A stretch of DNA of 64,000 nt from Gigaspora rosea (Eukaryota > Glomeromycota > Glomeromycetes > Diversisporales > Gigasporaceae). This document shows, one piece after another, positions 47,539 through 59,129 of the stretch. Every line of letters starts with the position of its first letter. The first letter of the stretch is position 1. The stretch spans positions 23,577 through 87,576 of the forward strand of contig QKWP01000247.1 of NCBI GenBank assembly GCA_003550325.1. Direction: 5' to 3'. The notes below the pieces were generated by a model that saw nothing but the letters and a program-made list of their open reading frames with translations, had not been told where the DNA came from and ran no database searches. A program made the translations under genes and the position numbers.

Positions 47539-47969
47539 TAGTTTTGTACTATAGTTAATAGTTTCCCAAAGTTTTCTAATAAATTTAAAAATATGTTAAT
47601 ATAACAATATAATTTTTTACTGAATAAATATTCAAATATTTAAAATTTTACTAAATATATTCATTGAATATTCATTGAATATATATATATAATTTTATAA
47701 TTCTATTTAATTTTTTAATAATTTATTTGCAATTTTATTGGCTAATTTAAGTGAAATAGTTATATAATTTTTTAAAATTAAAATATATTTAATATTCAAT
47801 AAATATTCAGTAAATATTCAAATATTTATTCAAAATTTTTGAACAAATTTTTGAATAATCAAAAATTAAATGAATGAATATTCGGATACTTATTTTTTGA
47901 ACAAGTCAAACCTCTAAATTAATAAGCATAGTGTTTAATTTAGTATTAAAATCTTGCATTTAAATTAAA

Positions 47970-48180
47970 GTTTGATGTATGAATAAAAAATTAGTCATAC
48001 CTCTAAAGGCATGCTATAAGTTAAGACATGCCCTTGTACCTATAAGCATGCTCTTTTTGTATAGAAAATATCAAATAATTGCTTTTTGTTTATACTTTTG
48101 ATTACTTTCAACTATACTAGCCAATCAGATATAATATTTATATCACATAACTAGAACATGCCTAAGGCATGCCCAAAAGG
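47970..48180. repeat. GGCATGC-containing repeat
   Basis: ACCTCTAAAGGCATGC at the left and GCCTAAGGCATGCCC at the right suggest a short inverted-end element of about 170-200 bp, with an AGCCAATCAGATAT block inside. The ends are not sharp. Confidence 0.4.
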
Positions 48181-48204
48181 TTCTGTGCCTTGAACCCTAA
48201 TCTA

Positions 48205-48425
48205 AATTAACTTAACTGTATAATCTTGAACTACAACTTTGTTTGCAAATATATAATTTTTATTAAACAAATCATTATCCTTAATTTTAGTATTTGGTAT
48301 ACCAATGTTAAATAAAAGAATCATATAGTTTATTAGATTTAGCATTACTGCTTTGGGTATGATACCAAATACTTTTTTTATATGCATCAATATAAAAGGT
48401 TCTGCAATAATACTTTCTTATTGCT
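48205..48425 (-). pseudogene. Unrecognised coding remnant
   Basis: A minus-strand frame of about 70 codons (including KVFGIIPKAVMLNLINYMILL and NKNYIFANKVVVQDY, each quoted in part) has a protein-like composition. The frame upstream (48430-48500) continues with a similar bias (HVNSEHIVIESKDFFK) in another phase. This could be a broken gene of unknown family or chance in AT-rich DNA. Confidence 0.25.
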
Positions 48426-48499
48426 GTTCTTGTTTGTTGTATTATTTTGCTTAAAAAAATCTTTGGATTCAATTACAATATGCTCAGAGTTAACATGAA

Positions 48500-49147
48500 T
48501 AGAATTAAATAATGAAAATCTATTCAATATCTATTATTCAAATGTCTAATCAAAAGCAATGGACATAGAATTGAACATATAAAATAACTTTCTCATAATT
48601 GTATTAATTATATAATATTAAATCATTTCATATAATTAGTCATTTAATTTAACATGTAACAATTAACTAATAAAATTGCATCTGTAATAAACAAAGATCT
48701 TAGTTAATTATCATAATAATATAACCACTTTTATTTATTAAGTATTGTGTTATAAAACTTTATAAATAAAACTGTACTTTTATATTAATAAATCAACTTT
48801 TTTTAGTAAAATAATCATATCGGTACATATGTTTATTATATGATAATGTAGTTTTTGAGTTAATTCCAAATTATATGTTAATGATCTTAAAATTTTATTA
48901 AATAAATCCATTCTTTGAAAGATTAGTACATATATATGTATAATAATATGGTACAATTTTTTTTATAATAATTATTACAGTCGCACCTCCTAAGTGCACG
49001 CCCCCTAAGTGCAAACCCTTTCTATATACAAATTATAGCCTACAAAAAATATACAAAAAATTTATTTTCAATAGCTTGTTAATTTTTTTATTTTATTTTA
49101 ATCTAATTTTATTTTAATTAGTTACAATAATTAATATATTAATAAAG
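48500..49147. other. AT-rich sequence with a broken MITE end
   Basis: A single TACAGTCGCACCTCCTAAG end (48978) with two CCTAAGTGCA units matches the CAGTC-type MITE ends, but no partner end was found nearby. No gene is seen. Confidence 0.45.
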
Positions 49148-49339
49148 AAATAGAAATTTGTCGCACCTGCGACATGTAGCACTCTAATTCTGACTAATTA
49201 AATCACACGATTTTGTAAACAAAAATTTTTAAGGTTTAAAAATTAAAAATTTTACTAGTAAAATGTAAAAATAAATGAACAATATCAAAGCATTTAATAT
49301 AAAATTTTATTCTGAGCAACTTTTTCTAAGTCATAAAGA

Positions 49340-52300
49340 GGTATTACTTAAAGGAGTATAGTCGGGAACTCAAAAGTAGTTGAGTATGGTACAAAAATTA
49401 AAAAATTGTATGTTGCGTATATGGCAAAAATAAAAATTATATATGATACGTAAATGTATGTGTACGCTTTGTTAATAACTTTATATGTACGCTTTGTTAA
49501 TAACTTTTTATCGTTATATTCTTATTAAGGCAATTATTAGCTTTTTTTTTTACAAATAATTTGATAATGCAAAATAATAAGCGATTATGCAAAATAATTA
49601 AATAATTGTTTTTTTCAAACAAACTAATAAAGCAAATAATAATACTAATTAGATATGCACATCTAACTAGTTTCTAAGCCATATTCACATTCTTTAATTA
49701 AATTAGCGATGCGCAATTCTCTTAATCTTTCCTTTCTTTCTTCAAGCTGTAATAATCGTTCTTCATACTCGAATTTTTCTAATTGTGAGAGTTCTTTAGA
49801 ATTGTCTTTATTTACAGCAACTTCATCATTAATTAAATCAACCTCTTTATTTTTTGGAGATTTTTTTAACCTTTTATTGCTTGTTTGCGAAGTACTTGCT
49901 TGAATTGTCGTTTTGTGCCTTTTTTGATTGTCGTTTTGTACCTTTTAATTGCTGACTATCTATAAATATTATATATAGTAAATATTAATACAAACATATT
50001 TTAAATAGAATCAATTATTTAAGCATAAATATACTAACTAGTTCGTTTAATTGTTGATTTTTTTTGTATAATATTACTTTTATCATGACCACTTGGACTA
50101 ACATTATAATTTTTTTTAATTTCGATTTTTTTAAAATTACATAAATCTAGTTTTTGTCCTCTAAAAATAAATATTAATTAATAATATTTATTAACTTAAA
50201 AATCAAATAAATTATAAAAAAATTGTTTACTTTAAAATCACTGTTAATAATTTAAGCTGTTTGCCTTCACAATTGCTCATTGCATGAGCTGCTTCTGCAG
50301 CATTTGTGCTATTTGGTGCCATATACCACAAATTATTTGAAATTTTTGAAAAATGTGGATTGAGCGATGCAATAACATAGGGCTTTTGATAATATTGAAT
50401 CCAATCTATAATTGTAAATTACTATTAATTTATTTTAAATATAATTTTAATTTAATTTACAATATTTACCTGTAAGTTTATCATCATAATTTAATAACTT
50501 ATTAAAAATTATTTCAACTTTTTCTGGAGTTGCTATTAATAATGCTTCCATATCAGCTTTAATATTATTTCTAGGCGTTTTTCAAATAATTTTCTAATTG
50601 AAAAATTAGATTTTAATATTAATTATATAAGTATTTAATAATTTAATTAGTTAATATTAAATTTAATATTTGTTAGTTTTAATGCTATTAATATAATATT
50701 AGTTAAATAATTATTAATAAAAAATTCTAATATCTACCGTTTGTAATGGACCTGACAAGATTTAAAAATATTTATCAAATGTTCTTCCCAGTTGTATGTA
50801 TTGTCAATTGAAACTAATGCTTAACCTAATCCAATAGCTTGTGCTATATCTAAGTCACCTACTATACAACCCCATCCTTTACTATGTATATGTTTAAAGT
50901 TTGGTAGTTTTTCTGTAAATTGTTTAATGATATCAAATAAGGCTTTAAATATTCGTTGATAGGCAAGTGCTGTTGATTGATTTGTGAAAACTCTAGCAAA
51001 AGTTAAAACTAATAAAATATTTATAATAATTATTATCTTAATATAATATTTTTTAAAGCTTTTTTAAATAAATACTTACGTGTATTATAAACCTTGTCAT
51101 AGTAATTTATTTCAAATTCATTAAATTCATTGGCAACTCTTTTAAAAGACATGTCAATTTCAAAAAATTCACATTCAACCCATTTATTTACTTGTATTTG
51201 AGTAGTACAAATAACGATAATATGGCCATCATCAAAAAAATCTAAAATGTTATATAAATAAATTAATAAATAATTTAATATTAATTAAATAAAATTTAAA
51301 AATAATATCATTACTTAATCATTGTACATATTCACGAAAAAAATTATTGATATTTCGTGAAAAATTATACACTATACCCAACAAATCTTGACCAAATGGG
51401 TGTTTTTCTTTTTGAATTTTATTAACACAATTTCACAACTTATCAATATCATTAAGTGAAGTATGAACTTCACATAAAGTATCGACACCGAAATATGTTT
51501 TAATTAAGTTGTCTAAAATATAAATTAATATTAATATTATATATACTGTATATTTAATTCAAAATTAAATTAATTAATATAGTTTTACCTGTAATAATTT
51601 TTGTTAGAGTAATATCAATTAAATCCTCATTAGCTTGTTGAACAAGTGTTTGAAGTCTTTGTTTTATATTAACAGGTGTTCGCACAGGAGGAGGAGGAGA
51701 ATGTGTATGTACTCCTTTGCATATTAAAATTACAAATGGACACTCTTTAAGATTTAAAGGTGTAAGCTTATAAAATTCAACTTTACAAGACTTTTTAATA
51801 ATAGAACTACGGAAAATAGCATTTTCAGATCGATGTGCATATGCTAAAAAATTATATTAAATATAAATTTTATTAAGAAATAATAATAATTATAAATTTT
51901 ATTAAAAAATAATATATTTATAATATTTTTTCATACAACAATATTTTTTTTAAAAAAATAAAAAAAAAAGAAAAGCAATCATTTACAGGTTGATCATGAA
52001 TATTTTGATTATACTATATAATTAAAATAATTTATTAAAAAGTAAACCTAATCTATAAATAATAAACTAAATATGTATTACCTCATAAGTACCATTAAAT
52101 AAATTGCACAAGAGTTCCAAATTAATATTTGAAGGAACAAATATAAATCGATGATTTTTTTCATTATATTTCCATTTGGTACAGCCAATAAAATATTTAG
52201 CTTCTAATGAATTATGACGTGTCAAACAGCGAAGAACTAGGGTTCCTTCACATAGCTTTTCATTAACTTTAATCTTGCATGATATTTCTTGAACAGCAAG

Positions 52301-53315
52301 ATAAAACCTATTAAAAAAATTAATTAATATTAATTAATTTTTTTAATTATAATTATTAACTAAAATTCTAACTTACTCAAAAGTATTATTATCAATATTA
52401 TTTGATAAAATTTCTTGTGTAATTTGTAATACAAGATCAGAATTCAAATCCACATCTTGATGAGTTCTATTATTAAGTTCAGAAGCAGCAAATTCACAAA
52501 GCTTGGAGCCTTGACAAGTTCGCATTTCACGTTTAACCTCAACACCAAGATAGGGACATATAACTTTGTATTCACCTCCAGGCTTACCAATCGAATATTG
52601 AATCTAAATAATTCAATAAATAATTAAAATTTATTAAAATTATTCAAAATTAAATTGTATTATTTACATCTTTAAATGCTGCTAATGGTTCTTTCCAACC
52701 CTCTACATTAAATATATATGCAACACCTTCTGGGCTTGTAGCAGGATATTTTATAGGTGTTAACATATGATGAACAACTTGTGATGTCAATTCTTTTGTA
52801 AAATAAATTGTTGCATTTTCATCATGCATATTATGCATTGCTGTATATCAAGTTCGATATTTAAAGCTTCATTTTCGAAAGGTAGATCCTATTGGAATAA
52901 AATAATTATTTGAATTCTAATTCAAATAATTAAATATAATTAATTATATATTTACAATATCAGTTTTATATTCCTCATCATTAAATAACTCTAAATTCTC
53001 TTCATATAAAGTTTCTACGTCATCGATAATGTGAATTCTGCAATCTTCCATTATATGTTTCTTGAATCGTACAAAATTAAAAGTTGATTCAAGATTTTTT
53101 TTTGTTCATAACCACAAAAAGCTACAAACTTATTCATTATTACATTGTTAGATTTATTATGCCGGAGTATATACTTTTAATGCAATCGATAAAATTTTTA
53201 ATACAACGATAAAATTAATTAATCATATTATCTATCATACACGTGAGTATGATTATAAAGCTTGTCATACACAACTACTTTTGTACTTCAAACTATACTT
53301 CTTTAAGTAGTACTC
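49340..53315 (-). mobile_element. Complete Mutator-like DNA transposon, about 4 kb
   Basis: The inverted ends GGTATTACTTAAAGGAGTAT (left) and its diverged complement at the right (minus strand GAGTACTACTTAAAGAAGTA) bound the element. GTCATAAAGA occurs on both sides (49330-49339 and 53316-53325), so the target duplication is 9-10 bp, as expected for MULEs. The single gene inside (49664-53137, minus) encodes a DDE transposase. The element is structurally complete, but its gene is decayed. Confidence 0.88.
49664..53137 (-). pseudogene. MULE transposase gene, multi-exon, decayed
   Basis: About ten exons with AT-rich introns run from ATG at 53137 to TAG at 49664. The N-terminal part has Cys-rich blocks, CPYLGVEVKREMRTCQGSKL (about 52520) and YFIGCTKWKYNEKNHRF (about 52170), and CKGVHTHSPPPPVRTP (about 51690). 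The DDE core follows: FEIDMSFKRVANEF with the first Asp (about 51140), GWGCIVGDLDIAQAIGLG with the second (about 50850), and APNSTNAAEAAHAMSNCEG with the Glu (about 50300). The C-terminus is a coiled coil, QLEKFEYEERLLQLEERKER. Lesions seen are a one-base shift in an A-run in exon 1 (about 53098), TGA codons near 52845, 51440 and 51310, and TAA near 50823. The stops fit C-to-T or G-to-A changes at Trp or Gln codons. Exon ends are approximate. Confidence 0.85.
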
Positions 53316-53765
53316 GTCATAAAGATAGATTGTCTTAGTAAAAAAAATATTTGATAAGAAAAATCAAAAATTTCAAATGTTAGCACTTATAAAACTTTTT
53401 TTACTAATATAATCTATATTTATATTTAAGTATTATATGTAAAATTTTACGATAAACAACTTTTTTAAGTTATAAAGGTAGATTGTTTTAGTAAAAAAAA
53501 GTTTTATATGTGCTAACTTTGAAAATTTTTGATTTTTCTTATAAAACATTTTGTTTACTAAGACAATCTATCTTTATGACTTAGAAAAAGTTGTTTAGAA
53601 TAAAATTTTACATTATATAACATGCTATTTTATATATATTTTATACTTTATTAAGTAAAATTTTAAATTTTTAAAAAATAAAATTTTTTGTTTATAAAAT
53701 CATGCAATTTGATTGGTCGAAGCAGGGTGCAACATATCACAAGCACGACAAATTTATTTTTCCTA

Positions 53766-54259
53766 TTAATAAATATTATAATTAAATAATTATATATGTA
53801 TTTATTTGTATATTATTGGTTTTCATATAGTGTTTAGTTTTTTAAATATTTAATATAATTACACAACTTAAAATACTTTTTTTGAATTTTATTATCTATT
53901 ATGAGTATTCTGTACATTTTTACTAATCATTTTGTTTATATTATAAGAAAATAATAGATTTTTAAATTATCTATATTATATTTAATTGTTTGTTTAATAA
54001 GCATAAGTATATAAAACTCTTTATAAAAAAACTCTTTCTGCTGATCTCTATTTTATTATATTTTTACCCATACCTATTTTTTAGCAGCTTAAATAAGAAA
54101 AAAATACAATTATACTGTATATAAACATTTTCCAACTATCATCACTTTCTATAAGCTACTACTCACTCCCATTTAGTCTATAAAACACTTTGCTAAATTT
54201 TTAAGTTTGCACTAGTAACTTTGTTTTAGCAAAGAAACTAGTTAGTTAGGCAATTTTAC
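53766..54259. other. AT-rich sequence, nothing recognised
   Basis: No repeat ends, open frames or RNA-like boxes could be supported here. Confidence 0.4.
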
Positions 54260-54263
54260 TTAA

Positions 54264-54403
54264 GGGTAGGGTATTTTTTTGGCTTGTATAATGCATAAAT
54301 TTGCAGACCCCTGTTTCTGATTGGTCAAACTAGTGGTTTGGCCAATCAGAAGCAGGAGATCTGCAAATTTATGCATTATACAAGCCAAAAAAATACCCTA
54401 CCC
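54264..54403. mobile_element. Perfect-looking 140-bp palindrome with TTAA flanks
   Basis: GGGTAGGGTATTTTTTTGGC at the left is mirrored exactly by GCCAAAAAAATACCCTACCC at the right. TTAA lies outside both (54260-54263, 54404-54407). The centre near 54333 is AAACTAGTGGTTTGG. TTAA flanks are used by piggyBac- and Kolobok-type elements, and a 3-bp TTA duplication is also possible. Confidence 0.8.
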
Positions 54404-54543
54404 TTAAAACTTCACATACGTAAGTATACTTTACTATACAACTATATAACTATACTCTAATATTAGAGTAGTTACAAATATACATATAATAATACTTTAT
54501 ATTCAACAACTGCTACTACAACCCAAATACTGGATATCTACAC

Positions 54544-54722
54544 AGGACCCTAAACAATCTATAAATAGCTAACAATTTTAAAAAATTGTTATTTATTTCT
54601 AAAAAATAAAAAAGATCTACAGAAAAATAAGCATTAATATTACTAAATATAAAAAAGATCTCCAAAAAAATTGTCAAAAATAAGCAAAAGCAAATTGCTA
54701 TCTAAGTATAGTTCAGGGTCCT
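54544..54722. mobile_element. AGGACCC-ended MITE, inverted copy
   Basis: The ends AGGACCCTAAAC and GTTCAGGGTCCT, with flanking ATCTACAC and ATTTACAT, suggest an 8-bp duplication with two changes. The interior is the complement of 47348-47538, for example AAGCATTAATATTACTAAAT. Confidence 0.78.
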
Positions 54723-54734
54723 ATTTACATACTA

Positions 54735-55213
54735 CTACAAAATAATACAAAAATTTAATCAAAAATTGGGTTTTCGGCTTATATTTATCAAATCCAACAA
54801 TTATATCATCATCTACAAAAACAAAATGTTCTTTAACAAATTAATATAGCAAACAACAACATGTTATCTAATTGACCTTTAAACTAAACTAACAAAACAC
54901 ACATAACCAATTCAACTAACTACCATTTATTATGACTATATATTGAAATGTTTACTATATTTTATACTTTTTATAATTTATTTACAACTACTAAACTATC
55001 TTCAATTATACTATATTTTTATCCTATATTTTCTTTCTATAAAATAACTTTTTGTAAATAAATATAGAAATTTTTATAGCATAAACTTGGTCTTTGATCT
55101 CATTTACTGGTAGCTAAAACCAAGCAATAGGCCTCTCTTAATATTACTCACTTTTATTTTGTCAACTAAGAGCAGCAATTGCTACTTTTTGCTAAGCTTA
55201 AATCATAGATAAA
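54735..55213. other. AT-rich sequence, nothing recognised
   Basis: No supported feature; short open frames only. Confidence 0.4.
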
Positions 55214-55214
55214 G

Positions 55215-56086
55215 TACATATCAGCAGATTGGCATAATTGGGTAAATCGACCAATCTTAATTGAAAAAATTTTACACAAAAATTTATTATAGAGTGAATT
55301 TTCACAAAAACAGACTTTTTAACCAGTTTTGTATTGATAATTAAGTACGTAGAACATTATGAAATTCATATATTTAATTATAAGCCAAAAGTAGATTAAA
55401 AAGATCATTTTTTTGAAAATTAGTATCTGAATTTACTCTTAATAGTTACCAACCCATTCAACAATACCCAACCTATCCTAAAACACCAAAGTATTTCAAC
55501 AAATAGTAAAAGTACTTCTTTCTATAGCTTGGCATAGCTCTTTTATTGTATTATTTTTTGGTTTTTTAACTTGTCTAGACGTCAAAAAAGCTCTTTTGTT
55601 AGTTGTAACAAGTGCTTTATTTGTTAGTTTTCAACGTTACTTAGGAGCACCTTTTTTGTAAACAATTTATCGAAAAAAAACCCAATTATGCTGATCTACT
55701 GATATGTAGAAAGTTTAATTAGTGAGATTATATGATTGTAGTTATATAATTTTATTAATTAAACTTGGTGATATAATGTGTATGACGTAGTTATATGATT
55801 TTAGTAATTAAATTTAGTGATATGATCTGTTATGACCTGGTTATATGATTTTATTGTGATAAGACCTGTTATAACCAGTCATAACAGGTCATATCACAAT
55901 AAAGTTATATAACCAGATCATAATAGGTTATATCACTAAGTTTAATTACTGAGATCATATAACTAAGTTATACAAATTATATCACCAAGTTTAATTAATA
56001 AAATCATATAACTACAATTATATAATCTCAATAATTAAACTTTGATATGACTTGTTATGACCTGGTCATGTGCCAATACTGCTGAT
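55215..56086. repeat. Foldback with inserted palindrome
   Basis: ACATATCAGCAGATTGGCAT (55218) is mirrored by ATGCTGATCTACTGATATGT (55688), and a third related piece, GTGCCAATACTGCTGATAT, lies at 56068. Between the last two sits a palindrome (55716-56043, centre about 55880), with TTATGACCTGGTTATATGAT and its complement as repeating units. It is probably one foldback inserted beside the end of another. Confidence 0.6.
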
Positions 56087-56179
56087 ATAAGCCTAAGCAT
56101 TAGTTTGGTAAAAATAAAATATACAACATACTATTAATGTACAGTATTAGCTATATTAATAATAATAAATAACCTGAGA

Positions 56180-56481
56180 AGGACCCTGGACATATAGTAC
56201 AGAGATCATACATTATGCATTTCAGCAAAAACCCCTGAAATTTAGAAGTAAAAAAACATTTTTGGCAATTATTTTGGCATCTAGTAGTCCAATTTGAATG
56301 AACTTTTTTTTTTTAAAATGAGGCTCTTAGTAAGGCGCATCTAACAAAAAAAAAAGTTCATTCAATTTTGATCACTAGATCAGAAGTTATTTAAGTAAAT
56401 CTAGTTTTTTCATTTTTAGCAAATTAGGTCAAAATTGGCCAAAATCTAGTTATGTCCTATATGAAAGATGTTCAGAGTCCT
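56180..56481. mobile_element. AGGACCC-ended MITE, larger subfamily
   Basis: AGGACCCTGGACAT and ATGTTCAGAGTCCT are inverted ends, with ACCTGA outside both. The interior TTGGCATCTAGTAGTCC ... CAAAATCTAGTTATG matches the fragment at 20200-20418. Confidence 0.72.
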
Positions 56482-56563
56482 ACCTGAAGCAAGATTTTAT
56501 TTATAAAAAACAAAAAGCATAAGTATATAAATGAATTTTATTTTTTAAAAGAGAGTTATTATT

Positions 56564-56868
56564 CATCGCCAGTGCAATGTACCGCCACTCTCTGATCCAC
56601 TAATCAGGATGCAGGATCAGGTATAATGTGAAATCGAAGTGAAAAAGCTATTTTTTAAAAAATCACTTTTAACTTAAAATTTTGACTATGAAACAATTTT
56701 TTTTAGCAAAAAAAATTCCTTGCGAAATTTTGGATTAGAAAGATCATTTAATCATTGCCCCTACCAAACACTAACCCTAACCTGGTCGCTATTTGTTTTG
56801 ATTAATGTAAAATCAAACCAAACAAAATTATTGGTCAATCAGGGTAGCGATGCATTACACTAGCGATG
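56564..56868. mobile_element. MITE with CATCGCCAGTG ends
   Basis: CATCGCCAGTGCAATGTACC at the left is mirrored by GATGCATTACACTAGCGATG at the right over about 30 bp. The interior resembles the GTAACCGCGG family (GGATCAGGTATAATGTG, AAATTCCTTGCGAAATTTTG) and holds CACTAACCCTAACC. Confidence 0.78.
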
Positions 56869-56869
56869 A

Positions 56870-57515
56870 AAGATAATTGTTTTCTTAAAAATATATACAG
56901 TATTATAAAAATTTGATATTAGTATAGCAAATACTATTAAAAAAAGAAATTTTAATTGATTTTACTATTTTTTAATTTGCTAAAGTACAATTTGAATATA
57001 AGAAAATTTTTAAATAAAATGATAAATAAGTTAAAATGCTAATATTTATTAAGTAATATTTTAGGAGATGAAGAGTTAAACAAAATCTTACCTCTTAGTT
57101 AAATTTAATTGGCTAAATTTTATATATAAATATTACCTAGGAGTGGGAGTATATACTTGCTAGCAAAACACAGACAAATCCCAAATTCAAAAAAAAACAA
57201 TTGCTATTTGTAAAAGATTAAATCAAAATAGTAGTCTTAAAATTTTGCAAATATATTATATACAACAATAAGAATGTCTACTATTTGTTTAAACAAAGAT
57301 TATTAATAAAGTTTTTGAGAAATTAATTTGGGATGTATTTGGGATTTGGGTATAGACAAATCCAAACTATAGTAATTTGGGATTTTGTCAACATGTATAG
57401 GGGAGTAAAGCTCTATAGTAAATAGATATTAGATAATAAATGTTAGCATCTTTATGACAATTACTGCTTTAAATTTGCAACATTTTGATATTTTTATAAT
57501 GTAAAATTATCATCA
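56870..57515. other. AT-rich sequence, nothing recognised
   Basis: A repeated theme GACAAATCC(C/A)AAA appears near 57171 and 57357 with TTGGGATTTGTC-like complements, hinting at degraded inverted repeats. No gene is seen. Confidence 0.35.
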
Positions 57516-57518
57516 TGT

Positions 57519-58498
57519 ATTATATGTTTTTGAAAATAAGCTACCCTTTTTGGCCCAAAAGTTATTCCTTAAACCGTCTAGCAGGCAAATTTGCCCGCTA
57601 AAATTATTTTTAAAAAGTTTTTTTAAGTTTTCTTAAAATTTATTTAAGCTTGCCCCCCCTATTTATTGAATAAAATTAAAGATATTCCTTTTATATATAA
57701 TATATTTAAATTTTATCATTCTATCTTTAATTTTGATAAAGATATTATATTTTTTAAAAAAAACTTATTTTTTAGTTTTACTATTAAAATTTTAAAAAGT
57801 TTCTTAAAATTTTATATGTTCCCGAAGAGAAATTTTGTAGTTACTACTAAGTAAAGTTCAAATTTTGCTTAAAAAGTTGTAAAAGTTTTAATAATAAAAG
57901 TAGTGTAATTTTAAATTGTCTACAACTTTGGATTAAGGTAATAGGGGGGTCTATTTTATATTTTTATTGAGTAAAACTAAAAAAACAGAAAAAATTTTTA
58001 AAATTAAAATTTTTTTAAAAAATTATAAATTTTTCTTTTATAGGCAACTTCAAATTTTTTATAAATATTAAGCAAATAAAAAGAAGTTTTGAATAGTATA
58101 TAATTATAGTTTTTATTTAAAAAAAAAATTATAAAATATTTTGATTTTTTAAAAAAATAGATCAGATATGAATTTATAAAATTTAAGCAGCCAAATTTGC
58201 CTGCTGAACCTGAACGGTTTAAAAGATACAAAAAATATAGTGATAGCTTATTTTTAGATTGTTAAATTTTTTAAAAATTTGAAAATTTTATTAATAAAAA
58301 GTTGTCCAAATACTATCAAATTTTTATTATAAATGTATTTTAATATTTTAAACAACTTTACTTAATAATATTTTAAAGTTTACTTAATAAAATTTAGACT
58401 TTTATATATAGCAACTGCTAACTATTTTTTTAAAAATTTTAAAAAAAATAAGAGATAGCTTCTTTTAAAAATTGCTTATTTTCAAAAATATACAGTAT
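57519..58498. mobile_element. CCGTATATTC-family MITE, split copy
   Basis: The outer pieces match 7727-8039. Examples are TGAAAATAAGCTACCCTTTT at the left, AAAAAGTTGTCCAAATAC (58299) and AACAACTTTACTTAATAA (58353). An unrelated foldback (57571-58220) interrupts it near its left end. Confidence 0.75.
57571..58220. mobile_element. Inserted foldback, AAACCGT ends
   Basis: AAACCGTCTAGCAGGCAAAT at the left is mirrored by TTTGCCTGCTGAACC...AACGGTTT at the right. A CCCCCCTATTTATTGA/TATTGAGTAA and AGGGGGGTCTA pair is also inverted inside. Open frames in it are low-complexity Phe/Ile/Lys sequence. Confidence 0.7.
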
Positions 58499-58544
58499 TC
58501 ATAAACAATTTATAAATTTATAAATTAATAATTAAAATATGAAG

Positions 58545-58625
58545 AGTATAAAACCTACAGTCTAGTGATCTAGATATCTATATCCTATACTTGAGGATTT
58601 TGGTTCAAGTTCTAGTAAATGAAAA
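58545..58625 (+). repeat. Possible tRNA-like SINE head
   Basis: CAGTCTAGTGATCTAGAT could be a degenerate A-box, and TTTGGTTCAAGTTCTAG fits the B-box GGTTCAANTC at the right distance. The sequence downstream to about 59060 is less AT-biased than its surroundings, but neither a tail nor a target duplication was found. Confidence 0.35.
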
Positions 58626-59129
58626 ATCTATGAATACTTAGTTTATACTTAGTAAAAGTTTATATAAATACTTGATTAATAGAAGTTTCTGGCAAGAAGA
58701 ATCCTTTGTAAAGAAAAAGTTAAAATGAAAAATATACAAAAACCTGTAGAAACAAATTTACTATCAAAGAACACCTCTGGTACATATGGATGAACCCAAA
58801 TAGAAAACTATAATTGCAAAGAGAAGTTTAAATTACTATACTTAGAAAAATATAAAAATACTATTAGACTAATGGTAATAATACAAACAAGGTATAACAG
58901 TATTTCAAGGACATACCAACATTGAATACCAATAAAAATTGGAAGTAGGCCAGTACTACAAACCCAGTTGGAAGTAATTTTGATTATACAATATGGTCTA
59001 TACCTAATCAACATATAGGAGTTTCCTTATATAATAGTTGGTAGCATGCTATATTAGCAAATTTATAATAGCATAATCTTATGTAAGGTTTTACAAACTG
59101 TAATATAAGCAAAATATTTTATAATATAT

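Larger units (their letters stand above)
46622..47917. repeat. AATATTCAAATATT-rich foldback with insertion
   Basis: TAGAGGTCTGATTCAATGAAT at the left is mirrored by GAACAAGTCAAACCTCTA at the right. Both ends are rich in AATATTCAAATATT-type units. The interior holds a 12-bp minisatellite and a complete 191-bp MITE (47348-47538). Confidence 0.5.
49148..53765. mobile_element. Foldback MITE split by a MULE
   Basis: The left piece (49148-49339) starts GAAATAGAAATTTGTCGCAC, and the right piece (53316-53765) ends GACAAATTTATTTTTCC. Both match the 15712-17319 family arm for arm. Removing the inserted MULE restores a palindrome whose centre is near 53470. It shows the same family being hit at a different point by a different type of transposon. 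Confidence 0.85.
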
